The notes under the pieces: generated by a model
Seen by the model: the letters and a program-made list of their open reading frames with translations, nothing else
The model's database searches: none
What the model was told of the DNA's origin: nothing
In this document: positions 42,410 to 51,959 of the stretch, piece by piece
Layout: each line of letters starts with the position of its first letter
Position numbering within the stretch: the first letter of the stretch is position 1
Assembly (NCBI RefSeq): GCF_014655295.1
Contig: NZ_BNBI01000012.1
Span: forward strand, 186,001-250,000
Length of the DNA: 64,000 nucleotides
From: Streptomyces fumanus
GTDB taxonomy: Bacteria > Actinomycetota > Actinomycetes > Streptomycetales > Streptomycetaceae
Reading direction: 5' to 3'
Translations under genes and position numbers: made by a program

Positions 42410-43573
42410 TTACGTCAGGCCGGCCGCCCTGGCCCGGGCCACGGCGGGGCCGATGGCCTCGGCGACGGCCTGGACGTCGGATTCGGTGGAGGTGTGGCCG
42501 AGCGAGAAGCGCAGGGTGCCGCGGGCCAGGTCGGGGTCGGTGCCGGTGGCCAGCAGCACGTGGCTGGGCTGGGCGACGCCGGCGGTGCAGGCGGAGCCGG
42601 TGGAGCACTCGATGCCCTGGGCGTCGAGCAGCAGCAGCAGCGAGTCGCCCTCGCAGCCGGGGAAGGTGAAGTGGGCGTTGGCCGGCAGCCGGTCCACGGG
42701 GTCGCCGCCGAGGATCGCGTCCGGCACCGCCGTCCGTACCGCCTCGACCAGAGCGTCGCGCAGGGCGCCGATCTCGCGGGCGAACCACTCGCGCTGCTCG
42801 GCGGCGAGCCGGCCGGCCACGGCGAAGGAGGCGACGGCGGGCACGTCGAGGGTGCCGGAGCGGACGTGCCGTTCCTGGCCGCCGCCGTGCAGCACCGGCA
42901 CGGGGGCGTACTCGCGGCCGAGCAGCAGCGCGCCGATGCCGTACGGGCCGCCGATCTTGTGGCCGGAGACCGTCATCGCGGCGAGCCCGGAGGCGGCGAA
43001 GTCCACCGGGAGCTGGCCGACGGCCTGCACCGCGTCGGCGTGCAGCGGGACCCCGAACTCGGCGGCCACGCCGGCGAGTTCCCGGACCGGCATCACGGTG
43101 CCGATCTCGTTGTTGGCCCACATCACGGTGGCGAGGGCGACGTCGCCGGGGTCGCGGGCGATGGCCTCGCGCAGCGCCTCGGGGTGGACCCGGCCGTGCG
43201 CGTCGACGGGCAGGTACTCGACGGTGGCGCCCTCGTGCTCGGCGAGCCAGTCCACGGCGTCGAGGACGGCGTGGTGCTCGACGGGGCTGGCCAGGACCCG
43301 GGTGCGGGCCGGGTCGGCGTCGCGGCGGGCCCAGTACAGGCCCTTGACGGCGAGGTTGTCGGCCTCGGTGCCGCCGGAGGTGAAGACCACCTCGCTGGGG
43401 CGGGCGCCGAGCGCCTCGGCGAGCGTCTCCCGGGCCTCCTCGACCGTACGCCGGGCGCGGCGGCCGGAGGCGTGCAGGGAGGAGGCGTTGCCCGTGACGC
43501 CCAGGTGCGCGGTGAGTGCCTCGACTGCCTCGGGAAGCATCGGGGTGGTCGCGGCGTGGTCGAGGTATGCCAT
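42410..43573 (-). CDS. Cysteine desulfurase
   Basis: 387 aa, IscS/NifS type. Pyridoxal phosphate lysine is in MTVSGHKIGGPYG (Lys206), the catalytic cysteine in STGSACTAG (Cys329), and SGGTEADNLAV binds the cofactor phosphate. It releases sulfur from cysteine as a persulfide. MnmA is the obvious partner, since the genes are about 800 nt apart on the same strand; the suf operon is not in the window. Confidence 0.95.
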   Translation of the reverse strand: MAYLDHAATTPMLPEAVEALTAHLGVTGNASSLHASGRRARRTVEEARETLAEALGARPSEVVFTSGGTEADNLAVKGLYWARRDADPARTRVLASPVEHHAVLDAVDWLAEHEGATVEYLPVDAHGRVHPEALREAIARDPGDVALATVMWANNEIGTVMPVRELAGVAAEFGVPLHADAVQAVGQLPVDFAASGLAAMTVSGHKIGGPYGIGALLLGREYAPVPVLHGGGQERHVRSGTLDVPAVASFAVAGRLAAEQREWFAREIGALRDALVEAVRTAVPDAILGGDPVDRLPANAHFTFPGCEGDSLLLLLDAQGIECSTGSACTAGVAQPSHVLLATGTDPDLARGTLRFSLGHTSTESDVQAVAEAIGPAVARARAAGLT

Positions 43574-43633
43574 GGTGCGCCCGATTCTACGGGGCGCCCG
43601 CGCGCGCTCCCGGGGGGATCGGGGCCGCCCCGG

Positions 43634-43900
43634 TCACAGGCTCCAGGACAGGGTGTGGTCGGCGGACATGAACGCCACCAGGACCACCAGGTCGGCGATG
43701 CCCAGGCCGAGGCCGAGCAGGGCCCGGCCGCGGCGGGCGGTGCCGCGCCACAGGGCGAGCGAGGCCAGCGCGATGGCGACGGGTCCCAGGACGACGTTGA
43801 GGACGAGCAGGCCGAGCAGGCCCAGGACGAAGGCGGCGACGGCCATGCCGTCGGTGTCCCGGGCGCCGGCGCGGCGGGTGGCCGGTGCGGTGAGCTGCAT
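43634..43900 (-). CDS. Small DUF4190-like membrane protein
   Basis: 88 aa. After a short polar N-terminus there are two membrane segments (about 19-48 and 60-78) with the glycine/leucine-rich LGLLGLLVLNVVLGPVAI and LLGLGLGIADLVVLVAF, a pattern of the DUF4190 family. Function unknown. It is 32 nt downstream of another small membrane protein gene on the same strand, so the pair probably answers to the divergent TetR regulator. Confidence 0.75.
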   Translation of the reverse strand: MQLTAPATRRAGARDTDGMAVAAFVLGLLGLLVLNVVLGPVAIALASLALWRGTARRGRALLGLGLGIADLVVLVAFMSADHTLSWSL

Positions 43901-43932
43901 GGTGGTCTCCTCGCGGTGCGTCGGTCGGGGCG

Positions 43933-44097
43933 TCAGTGGGCGGAGGTGCGGCGGCGGCCGTACCGCTCGCGCAGCGTGAAGACGCCGAGCCAGACGGCGA
44001 TGACGGCGGCGGCCACGAGGGTGAAGCCCAGCGGTGCGTGGGCGACGGTGCCCAGGACGAGGCCGAGCAGCAGCAGTGCGGCGACGAGAAACAGCAT
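43933..44097 (-). CDS. Very small membrane protein, 54 aa
   Basis: Frame starts MLFLVAALLLLGLVLGTVAH and continues through a second hydrophobic run ending in VWLGVFTLRERYGRRR. Two membrane segments with a basic C-terminus inside. The ATG at 44097 lies 22 nt from a 28-bp palindrome that borders the divergent TetR gene. The ribosome binding site is GGAGGGAC, about 10 nt upstream. Function unknown. Confidence 0.7.
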   Translation of the reverse strand: MLFLVAALLLLGLVLGTVAHAPLGFTLVAAAVIAVWLGVFTLRERYGRRRTSAH

Positions 44098-44119
44098 GGA
44101 GTCCCTCCCCCAGGTTTCG

Positions 44120-44147
44120 GTGAACGCTTGTAGTTACAGTTGTTCAC
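44120..44147. promoter_or_regulatory. Operator palindrome between small membrane gene and TetR gene
   Basis: GTGAAC...GTTCAC ends flank a TGTAGTTACA core in 28 bp; the core TGTA..TACA and the outer hexamers are perfect inverse pairs. A related sequence, ACAGTTGTTAAC, recurs at 44194-44205 just before the TetR start. The region is far less GC-rich than its surroundings. It is the likely binding site of the TetR protein. Confidence 0.65.
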
Positions 44148-44212
44148 TGAGTACCCAGCCTAACGCGCGTGACGACTTCCCAATTCCGGAGAACAGTTGT
44201 TAACTGCATGGC

Positions 44213-44839
44213 ATGAGTCACACCCTCGGCGTCCGGCAGGTCCAGAAGCGCAGGACCCGGCAGGCGCTTCTGGACGCGGCGCTCGAACTGCTGGAGGAGC
44301 AGAGCCTGAGCAGCCTGGGGCTGCGTGAGGTCACCCGGGCGGTGGGCGTCGCCCCGACCGCCTTCTACCGGCACTTCCGCTCCACGGCCGATCTCGGCGT
44401 GGCGCTGGTCGAGGAGGCGCTGGGCAGCCTGCACCCGATGATCCGCACGACGGTCTCCCCGGGCGGGGACCCGGAGGAACGCATCGCCCGCGCTGTGGAG
44501 TTGATCGCCTCTCATGTCGGCGAGTACCCGTCCCACGTCCGGTTCATCGCCCGGGAACGGCACGGCGGGGTGCAGCCGGTGCGCGAGGCGATACGGGAGC
44601 AGCTCGCCCGGTTCGCCGAGGAGGTGCGGGCCGAACTGGCCGGGGACCCGGAGTCGGCGGGCTGGCACGACGACGATCTGCTGATGCTGGCGGGCCTCTA
44701 CGTGGACCAGATGCTGAGCACCGCGTCGCAGTTCCTGGAGGCGCTGGAGGGGACGGCGGAGGAACGGCGGCGGGTGGCCGAGACCGCGACCCGCCGGCTG
44801 CGGCTGATCACCCTCGGCCGCCGGCACTGGCTGGACTGA
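44213..44839 (+). CDS. TetR-family regulator (FabR-like)
   Basis: 208 aa. The N-terminal HTH is visible as LREVTRAVGVAPTAFYRHFR (about residues 38-57) and the rest is the ligand domain with HVRFIARERHGGVQPVREAI, the pattern seen in FabR-like repressors that sense acyl groups. The ATG at 44213 sits right after the second half of the operator, so it is probably autoregulated. It is divergent from the two small membrane protein genes and converges with a thioesterase. Confidence 0.88.
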   Translation: MSHTLGVRQVQKRRTRQALLDAALELLEEQSLSSLGLREVTRAVGVAPTAFYRHFRSTADLGVALVEEALGSLHPMIRTTVSPGGDPEERIARAVELIASHVGEYPSHVRFIARERHGGVQPVREAIREQLARFAEEVRAELAGDPESAGWHDDDLLMLAGLYVDQMLSTASQFLEALEGTAEERRRVAETATRRLRLITLGRRHWLD

Positions 44840-44875
44840 CGCCCCGGCGGCCGGACGGCGGCCACCGGGGCGTCA
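44837..44875. terminator. Bidirectional terminator, TetR / thioesterase
   Basis: TGACGCCCCGG (44837-44847) pairs with CCGGGGCGTCA (44865-44875). The left arm begins at the TetR stop codon. It serves both convergent genes. Confidence 0.65.
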
Positions 44876-44888
44876 GGGCGACCAGGCG

Positions 44889-45749
44889 TCAGGACAGCCG
44901 TACGCGCGCCAGTTGGCGGGACTGGGCGACCAGGCGGTCGGCGCTGTCCCAGACCTCGGCGTCCTCCTCCAGGAAGCCGCCGGCCAGGTTGCGGGTGGTG
45001 ACCGCCACGCGGAGCGGTCCCGGCGCCGGGCGGCAGCGCACGTGCACGGTCAGCTCGACCGTCGGCACCCAGCCCGACAGCCCCATCTCGAAGGCGGTCG
45101 GGGGCAGCGCGTCCACCGCGAGCAGCAGCGAGAGCGGGTCGGCGTCCCGGCCGTCGGCGAGCCCGAACCAGGCCCGCATCTCCCCCTTGCCGGAGGGCTG
45201 TCCGAGCGCCCAGCCCAGGGTGTCCGGGTCCAGCTTGATCATCAGCCGGTCGGCGATGGCCGAGCCGCCGTCGACGGGGCTGGGCCCGTCCTGCGGGCCG
45301 AAGCACCGCTCCAGCGGCGGCAGCGCGGGCGGCTTCGCCGTCGTACGGACGTCGTCGGGCAGCGCGTCCAGGTCGCCGTAGGAGGCGAGGACGCGGATGC
45401 GCTCGACCTCGTTGCCCTCGTCGTCGTACTGGAGGAGGGACGCCTGGCCGGTGGAGAGGGTGCGGCCGGTACGGACGGCCTCGGTGCGCACCACGGCGGG
45501 GCCGGGCCGGGAGGCGGTCAGGTAGTGGGCGGTGATGGAGAACGGGTCCGGGTGCGGCAGGGCGTCCGCGAGGGCGCGGCCGAGGACGGCCAGCAGATAT
45601 CCGCCGTTGACGGCGCCGAGGACGGTCCAGCCCGCGGAGAGGTCGATGTCGTACACGCCCGGGGCGCGGCGGGTGACGGCGGTGTCCCGGTCGAACTCAC
45701 TGTCGCCGACCGTGGCCGGCCCGGCCGGGGCGGAGGCTGCTTCTGACAT
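44889..45749 (-). CDS. Acyl-CoA thioesterase family protein (TesB-like double hotdog)
   Basis: 286 aa. Two hotdog folds: the first with VLGAVNGGYLLAVLGRAL and PFSITAHYLTASRPGPA, the second with WVPTVELTVHVRCRPAPGPL and DAEVWDSADRLVAQSRQL, as in TesB-related thioesterases. It should hydrolyse an acyl-CoA of unknown chain. ATG 45749 has no ribosome binding site but has TACTGT 6 nt before it, so the mRNA may be leaderless. Confidence 0.85.
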   Translation of the reverse strand: MSEAASAPAGPATVGDSEFDRDTAVTRRAPGVYDIDLSAGWTVLGAVNGGYLLAVLGRALADALPHPDPFSITAHYLTASRPGPAVVRTEAVRTGRTLSTGQASLLQYDDEGNEVERIRVLASYGDLDALPDDVRTTAKPPALPPLERCFGPQDGPSPVDGGSAIADRLMIKLDPDTLGWALGQPSGKGEMRAWFGLADGRDADPLSLLLAVDALPPTAFEMGLSGWVPTVELTVHVRCRPAPGPLRVAVTTRNLAGGFLEEDAEVWDSADRLVAQSRQLARVRLS

Positions 45750-45815
45750 GGCTGCACAGTACAACAGGGGACTACTGAGCGGTAGCTTTCCATATCTGCC
45801 CCAGGGACGGACCCG

Positions 45816-46475
45816 CTACTCCGCCTCCTGCACCGTCGAGCGCCGGTTCCAGGCGCGGGGTGCCCGCCAGTGGTAGCGCATCGCCAGCAGCCGCAGCAGG
45901 AAGGCGGTGACCACGGCGGTGGCGCTGGTGAGCGGGGTGAGGGCGTCGAAGCGGATGCACAGCGCGATCATGGCGGCGCCGACGATGGCGGGGACGGCGT
46001 ACAGGTCGCGGTCCCAGCGCAGCAGCGACGGCACCTCGTTGGCGAGCACGTCGCGCAGGACGCCGCCGCCGACCGCGGTGGCCATCCCGAGGCAGGCGGA
46101 GGCGGTCAGGCCGAGACCGTAGTCGTACGCCTTGGTGGTGCCCGCGACGCAGAACAGGCCGAGGCCCGCCGCGTCGAAGATGTTGACGCCGGTCTGCAGG
46201 CGCTCGACGTGCGGGTGCAGGAAGAAGACCAGCAGCGCGGCGAGCAGCGGGGTGAGGAAGTACCCGAGGTCCGTGAAGGCGGCGGGCGGTACGGCGCCGA
46301 TGATCAGGTCCCGGAACAGCCCGCCGCCCAGCGCGGTGACCTCGGCGAGGACGGCGATGCCGAAGACGTCGAAGTTCTTGCGGACGGCCAGCAGCGCGCC
46401 GGAGATGGCGAAGACGAAGATGCCGATCAGATCGAGCGTGTGCTGGACGGTGGGGCTGAAGAGTTCCTCGTACAT
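45816..46475 (-). CDS. TRIC-type cation channel / UPF0126 membrane protein
   Basis: 219 aa with six or seven membrane segments in two internally similar halves. Each half has a GGGxxRD motif: ALGGGLFRDLIIGAVPP near 50-66 and AVGGGVLRDVLANEVPS near 135-151. This is the YadS/UPF0126 family, now linked to trimeric intracellular cation channels; the ion and physiological role here are unknown. It is a single gene between thioesterase and the opp operon. Confidence 0.9.
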   Translation of the reverse strand: MYEELFSPTVQHTLDLIGIFVFAISGALLAVRKNFDVFGIAVLAEVTALGGGLFRDLIIGAVPPAAFTDLGYFLTPLLAALLVFFLHPHVERLQTGVNIFDAAGLGLFCVAGTTKAYDYGLGLTASACLGMATAVGGGVLRDVLANEVPSLLRWDRDLYAVPAIVGAAMIALCIRFDALTPLTSATAVVTAFLLRLLAMRYHWRAPRAWNRRSTVQEAE

Positions 46476-46492
46476 CCGGTCATTCTCACCCG

Positions 46493-46535
46493 CCGGCGAG
46501 CCCCCGCCTCGCGGAGGAGGACGGGGGCTCGCCGG
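46493..46535 (-). terminator. Terminator of the peptide transporter operon
   Basis: A 14-bp perfect stem (46493-46506 with 46522-46535, 15-nt loop) begins 10 nt after the oppF-like stop. It has no U-tract. Confidence 0.7.
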
Positions 46536-46544
46536 GGGTACGGG

Positions 46545-47897
46545 TCACTTCTCCTTGGCGGGAGGCTCCTCGTCGGCAGAAGTCCCGGACGCCTCGGCCG
46601 TCGCGGACGCCTCGGAGGTCGCGGACGCCTCGGAGGTCGCGGGCGCCTCCGCAGCCCCGGACGCCTCGGCGGGCTCCGCCTCCGTGGCCGCCTTCGCCGG
46701 CTCCTCCGTCGCCCCCACCTCCGCGGCCACCGCCGCCGAGGTCGCCGCCGACTGCGCGAGGGCCTCCTCGGAGACCAGCTCCGCCGCCTCCTTGGCGTCG
46801 GTGAGCAGCACGGTGTCCTGCGGGGCCTGGTCGGCGAAGTTCTCCGGGTGGTGGCAGGCCACCTGCTGCCCCGGGCGCAGCTCCAGCAGCGGCGGCTCGG
46901 TGGTCCGGCAGATCTCCGTCGCCTTCCAGCACCGGGTGTGGAAGCGGCAGCCGCTGGGCGGCGCGATCGGCGAGGGCACGTCGCCCTTGAGCAGGATGCG
47001 CTCGCTCTTGGCCGCCTTGCGCGCCGGGTCCGGGATCGGCACCGCGGACATCAGCGCCTTGGTGTACGGGTGCATCGGCGTCTTGTAGAGCAGGTCGCGG
47101 TCGGCCAGCTCCACGATCTTGCCGAGGTACATCACCGCGATCCGGTCCGAGACGTGCCGGACCACCGACAGGTCGTGCGCGATGATCACGTACGTCAGGC
47201 CCAGCTCCTGCTGGAGGTCGTCGAGGAGGTTGACGACCTGCGCCTGGATGGACACGTCGAGCGCGGAGACCGGCTCGTCGGCCACCACCAGCTTGGGGTT
47301 GAGCGCGAGCGCGCGGGCGATGCCGATGCGCTGGCGCTGACCGCCGGAGAACTCGTGCGGGTAGCGGTTGTAGTGCTCGGGGTTGAGCCCGACCACCGAC
47401 AGCAGCCGCTGCACCTCCTTCTTGATCCCGCCCTCGGGCTCGACGCCCTGGAGCTTGAAGGGGGCGCCGATGATGGTGCCGATGGTGTGCCGCGGGTTCA
47501 GCGACGAGTACGGGTCCTGGAAGATCATCTGCACATCGCGGCGCAGCGGACGCATCCCGCTCACCCCGAGGTGGGTGATGTCCTTGCCCTCGAACTCGAC
47601 CTTGCCCGCGGTCGGCTCCAGCAGCCGGGTGATCAGCCGGCCCATGGTCGACTTGCCGCAGCCGGACTCGCCGACCACGCCGAGGGTCTCGCCGGCCCGG
47701 ACCTCGAAGTCGAGGCCGTCGACCGCCCGGACCGCGCCGACCTGCCGCTGGAGCAGGCCCTTCTTGATCGGGAAGTGCTTCTGCAGCCCGGTCACCTTCA
47801 GCAGGGTCTCACCGGGTGCGGGGTCGGCCTTGGTGACCACGGTGCCCGTGCTCTGCGCGGGGACCGTCACCGCTGCGTCCTTGGGGTTCTCGCTCAC
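46545..47897 (-). CDS. Peptide ABC transporter ATP-binding protein, OppF/DppF type, with long acidic tail
   Basis: 450 aa. Walker A is GESGCGKSTMGRL, the signature LSGGQRQRIGIARAL and Walker B LVVADEPVSALD, and the oligopeptide-specific C-terminal domain ends with CRFHTRCWKATEICRTTEPP. The last 85 or so residues are Ala/Glu/Ser/Thr-rich and absent from typical OppF; they are encoded partly by an 18-bp tandem repeat. It hydrolyses ATP with OppD to drive peptide import. Its start overlaps the upstream gene's stop by 4 nt (GTGA/ATGA type). Confidence 0.93.
   Translation of the reverse strand: MSENPKDAAVTVPAQSTGTVVTKADPAPGETLLKVTGLQKHFPIKKGLLQRQVGAVRAVDGLDFEVRAGETLGVVGESGCGKSTMGRLITRLLEPTAGKVEFEGKDITHLGVSGMRPLRRDVQMIFQDPYSSLNPRHTIGTIIGAPFKLQGVEPEGGIKKEVQRLLSVVGLNPEHYNRYPHEFSGGQRQRIGIARALALNPKLVVADEPVSALDVSIQAQVVNLLDDLQQELGLTYVIIAHDLSVVRHVSDRIAVMYLGKIVELADRDLLYKTPMHPYTKALMSAVPIPDPARKAAKSERILLKGDVPSPIAPPSGCRFHTRCWKATEICRTTEPPLLELRPGQQVACHHPENFADQAPQDTVLLTDAKEAAELVSEEALAQSAATSAAVAAEVGATEEPAKAATEAEPAEASGAAEAPATSEASATSEASATAEASGTSADEEPPAKEK
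46585..46656. repeat. 18-bp tandem repeat in the OppF tail
   Basis: GCGGACGCCTCGGAGGTC occurs exactly twice (46603-46620 and 46621-46638), with two degenerate copies on either side. It encodes a Thr-Ser-Glu-Ala-Ser-Ala pattern in the acidic tail. Confidence 0.8.
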
Positions 47898-48987
47898 AGC
47901 TTCGGCGCAATCTCTTCGGTCCAGATACGCTCCCGCTGCTCCTGCGACATGTGGCAGGCGGCCCAGTGCTTGCTGCCGACCTCGGTCAGCTCGGGGCGGA
48001 CCGTGCGGGTGACGTTGTCCTTGGGCACGTCGGCGTACGGGCAGCGCGGGTTGAAGGCGCAGCCGGACGGGACGTTGATGAGGGAGGGCGGCGAGCCCTT
48101 GACCGGGATCAGGCGCTCCTGCTGGTCGCGGTCGAGCCGCGGCATCGAGCCGAGCAGGCCCCAGGTGTAGGGGTGGCGGGGCTCGTAGAACACCTTCTCC
48201 GCCGGACCGCGCTCGACGCAGCGCCCGCCGTACATCACCAGCAGGTCGTCGGCCAGCTCGGCGACGACGCCCAGGTCGTGGGTGATGATGATGACCGCCG
48301 AGCCGAACTCCTTCTGCAGGTCCCGGATCAGGTCCAGGATCTGCGCCTGGACGGTCACGTCCAAGGCGGTGGTCGGCTCGTCCGCGATGAGCAGCTCCGG
48401 GTTGTTCACCAGCGACATCGCGATCATCGCGCGCTGGCGCATCCCGCCGGAGAACTCGTGCGGATAGCTGTCCACCCGCTTGTCCGGCTGCGGGATGCCG
48501 ACCCGGTCGAGCATCTCCACCGCGCGGCGCTTGGCGGTCTTCTTGTCCACGTCGTGGTGGATGCGGTACGCCTCCACGATCTGCTGCCCGATCGTGTAGT
48601 ACGGGTGCAGCGCGGAGAGCGGGTCCTGGAAGATCATCGCCATCCGGCGGCCGCGCAGCTTGCGCACCTCGTCGGGGTCGGCGGAGAGCAGCTCGGTGCC
48701 GTCCAGCCAGATCTCGCCGGAGAGCTGGGCCTTGCGCCGGCCGTACTGCCCGGCGGTGTGCAGGCCCATGATGCCCAGCGAGGTCACCGACTTGCCGGAG
48801 CCCGACTCGCCCACGATGCCGAGGGTCTTGCCCTTCTCCAACTGGAAGCTGAGCCCGTCGACGGACTTGACCAGGCCGTCGTCGGTCGGGAAGTGCACCT
48901 TGAGGTCGCGGACCTCCAGGAAGGCGGTCGGGGCGGGAGAGGTGCCGGTGGGCTCGCCCACGGCGGCGCCGCTCTTGCTGAGTTCGG

Positions 48988-48991
<4 letters not shown>
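47894..48991 (-). CDS. Peptide ABC transporter ATP-binding protein, OppD/DppD type
   Basis: 365 aa. Walker A GESGSGKSVTSLG, signature FSGGMRQRAMIAMSL, Walker B LLIADEPTTALD, and the Opp/Dpp C-terminal extension with CAFNPRCPYADVPKDN, holding conserved cysteines. Starts at ATG 48991, overlapping the permease stop by 4 nt. Partner of the OppF-like protein. Confidence 0.95.
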
Positions 48992-49986
<995 letters not shown>

Positions 49987-49993
49987 AGCTAAC

Positions 49994-50036
49994 GGCCCGC
50001 CGCGGAGGGCGGGCCGCCGGAGGTCGTCCGGCGGCC
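49994..50036 (-). terminator. Pair of mutually exclusive hairpins between binding protein and permease genes
   Basis: GGCCCGCC/GGCGGGCC (49994-50001 with 50008-50015) and GGCCGCCGG/CCGGCGGCC (50012-50020 with 50028-50036) share bases 50012-50015, so only one can form fully. They lie about 60 nt past the binding protein stop and probably reduce permease transcription or stabilise the binding protein mRNA. Confidence 0.55.
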
Positions 50037-50094
50037 CACGCTCACGCCGCGCCGGCCTTCACCTGCCTTTCGTGCCGTACGGCGGGTGTGCCGG

Positions 50095-51888
50095 TTACTT
50101 CGTGGACTTCAGACCGAGGTTGACGAAGTCGTACATGCCGCTGTACCCGTCGGTCGTGTAGACGTTCGCCAGCCGGCTGGAGCGCCAGTTGAGGAACTTC
50201 TCGAAGACGAAGGGCAGGTAGTAGCCGCCCTCCATCACCTTGTGGTTGATCTCGGTGGCGATCTTTTCCTTGCCGGCGTCGTCGAGCGTGTTGACGTAGT
50301 CGTCGAAGAGGCCGTCGATCGTCTTGTCCTTGATCAGCGCGTAGTTGTTGTTACCGCTGTCGAGGATGTAGTCGCTGTGCCACAGCGGCAGACCGTAGCC
50401 CTGGACGGACGGGAAGTCCGGGCCCCAGCCCATGATGATGATGCCGTAGCCCTTCTTCTTCACGTTCGAGGGGCTGCCGATGATGCCGGGGGTCTGCGCA
50501 CCGTCGTACTGGTCGATGTCGACCGTGATGCCGACCTTCTTCAGCGACGCCTGGAGCGACTCGGCGGTGGCCACCTCGACCGGCTTGTTGTTGCGGACCG
50601 CGATGGTGGTCTTGAAGCCGTTGGGCTTGCCGCAAGCCTTCAGCTCTTCCTTGGCCTTGGCGACGTTGCCGTTCTTGTTGGCACCGGCCATCTCGTACGG
50701 GTCGTACTTCTGGCCCTCGGAGCCGGGGACGGACGGCGGCAGCATGTTGGTGCCGATGTCACCGCCGGCCACCGGGCCGCCGCGCGCGGTCTGCAGGGAG
50801 ACGTGGTCGGCGCCGTAGATCACGGCCTTGCGGCAGTGCTCGTTGTCGAACGGCTTCACGCTCTGCGGGAAGACGGCGTAGCGGATGTAGCCGGAGACCG
50901 GGTTGTCCAGGTTGCCCTTGTGCTGCTTGAGGGCGGTGGTGCGGCCCTGCGGCGACATGCCGGTCTGGGCCAGGTCCAGGTCGTAGTCGCCGGCGATGAG
51001 GCGGGCGTCCAGGTCGTTGGCGTTGGAGAAGAACTTGATGGAGATCTTGTCCGGGTACGCCTTGCGGATCGGGTCCGACTCCTGCTTCCACTCGGTGTTG
51101 CGGACCAGGACCAGGTCCTTGCCCGGGCTGTACGACTGGAACTTGTACGGGCCCGAGGAGAACGGGTGCAGACCGTACTTGGACTTGGTGTCCTTGTCCT
51201 GGCGGACCGGGGAGGCGGAGGTGAGCGCCAGCATCTCCTCGAAGTCCGAGTTGGCCTTCGGCAGCTTGAAGACGATGGTCTTGTCGTCCGGCGTCTCGAT
51301 CGCCTTCAGACCCAGCTTGTCCTTGGACTTGTCCTTGTACGGGCCCTGGTACTCACCCTTGGGGTCGAGCACCTCCTTGAGGTACGTCGGACCGCCGGAC
51401 AGCACGTCCTGCGCCCAGACGCGCTCGATGCCGTACTTGATGTCCTTGGAGGTGATCGGCTTGCCGTCCTCCCAGGTGATGCCGTCACGCAGGGTGTACG
51501 TGTAGGTCTTGCCGTCGTCCGAGACCTTGGCGAGCCCGGTGGCGAGGTCGGGGGTCACGCCGGCGCCGGCCTTGCCGGGCTCGGTGGCGTTCGTGACGAG
51601 CTGCCGCGAGTAGTAGCGGGAGAAGTTCCACATGAAGCCGTAGTAGCCGCGCGTGGTGTCCCACGAGTCGGCGTCCTGGGCGCTGGCGAACTTCAGCTCG
51701 CCGCCCTTCTTGGCCTCCGAAGCCTGGGCGACCTTGTTGTTCGCGGCGTCGAAGCCGGCCGCGCCGTTCTTCGAACCCCCGTTGTCGCTGTCACCGCCGC
51801 CGCACGCCGCCGTGGTCAGCAGCGCGGCGACCACTGCGGCAGCGGCCAGAGCCTGCTTGCGCCGCCCTGAGGTGCGTTGGGTAGTCAC
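50095..51888 (-). CDS. Peptide ABC transporter substrate-binding lipoprotein (OppA/DppA family)
   Basis: 597 aa. The signal peptide ends in a lipobox TTAAC (Cys29) with a Gly/Ser/Asp linker. The rest is the family 5 extracellular solute-binding protein, with DSWDTTRGYYGFMWNFSRYY, YTYTLRDGITWEDGKPITS and GWGPDFPSVQGYGLPLW. It captures peptides outside the membrane for the B/C permeases. Lysine and asparagine are more frequent here than in neighbours, normal for secreted binding proteins. Confidence 0.96.
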   Translation of the reverse strand: MTTQRTSGRRKQALAAAAVVAALLTTAACGGGDSDNGGSKNGAAGFDAANNKVAQASEAKKGGELKFASAQDADSWDTTRGYYGFMWNFSRYYSRQLVTNATEPGKAGAGVTPDLATGLAKVSDDGKTYTYTLRDGITWEDGKPITSKDIKYGIERVWAQDVLSGGPTYLKEVLDPKGEYQGPYKDKSKDKLGLKAIETPDDKTIVFKLPKANSDFEEMLALTSASPVRQDKDTKSKYGLHPFSSGPYKFQSYSPGKDLVLVRNTEWKQESDPIRKAYPDKISIKFFSNANDLDARLIAGDYDLDLAQTGMSPQGRTTALKQHKGNLDNPVSGYIRYAVFPQSVKPFDNEHCRKAVIYGADHVSLQTARGGPVAGGDIGTNMLPPSVPGSEGQKYDPYEMAGANKNGNVAKAKEELKACGKPNGFKTTIAVRNNKPVEVATAESLQASLKKVGITVDIDQYDGAQTPGIIGSPSNVKKKGYGIIIMGWGPDFPSVQGYGLPLWHSDYILDSGNNNYALIKDKTIDGLFDDYVNTLDDAGKEKIATEINHKVMEGGYYLPFVFEKFLNWRSSRLANVYTTDGYSGMYDFVNLGLKSTK

Positions 51889-51959
51889 GATCTCGGATCC
51901 TCCGGATTAGATGAGAGACCCCGTGCAGGTGCCACGGGACACTTGTGCGGTACGGCGGG

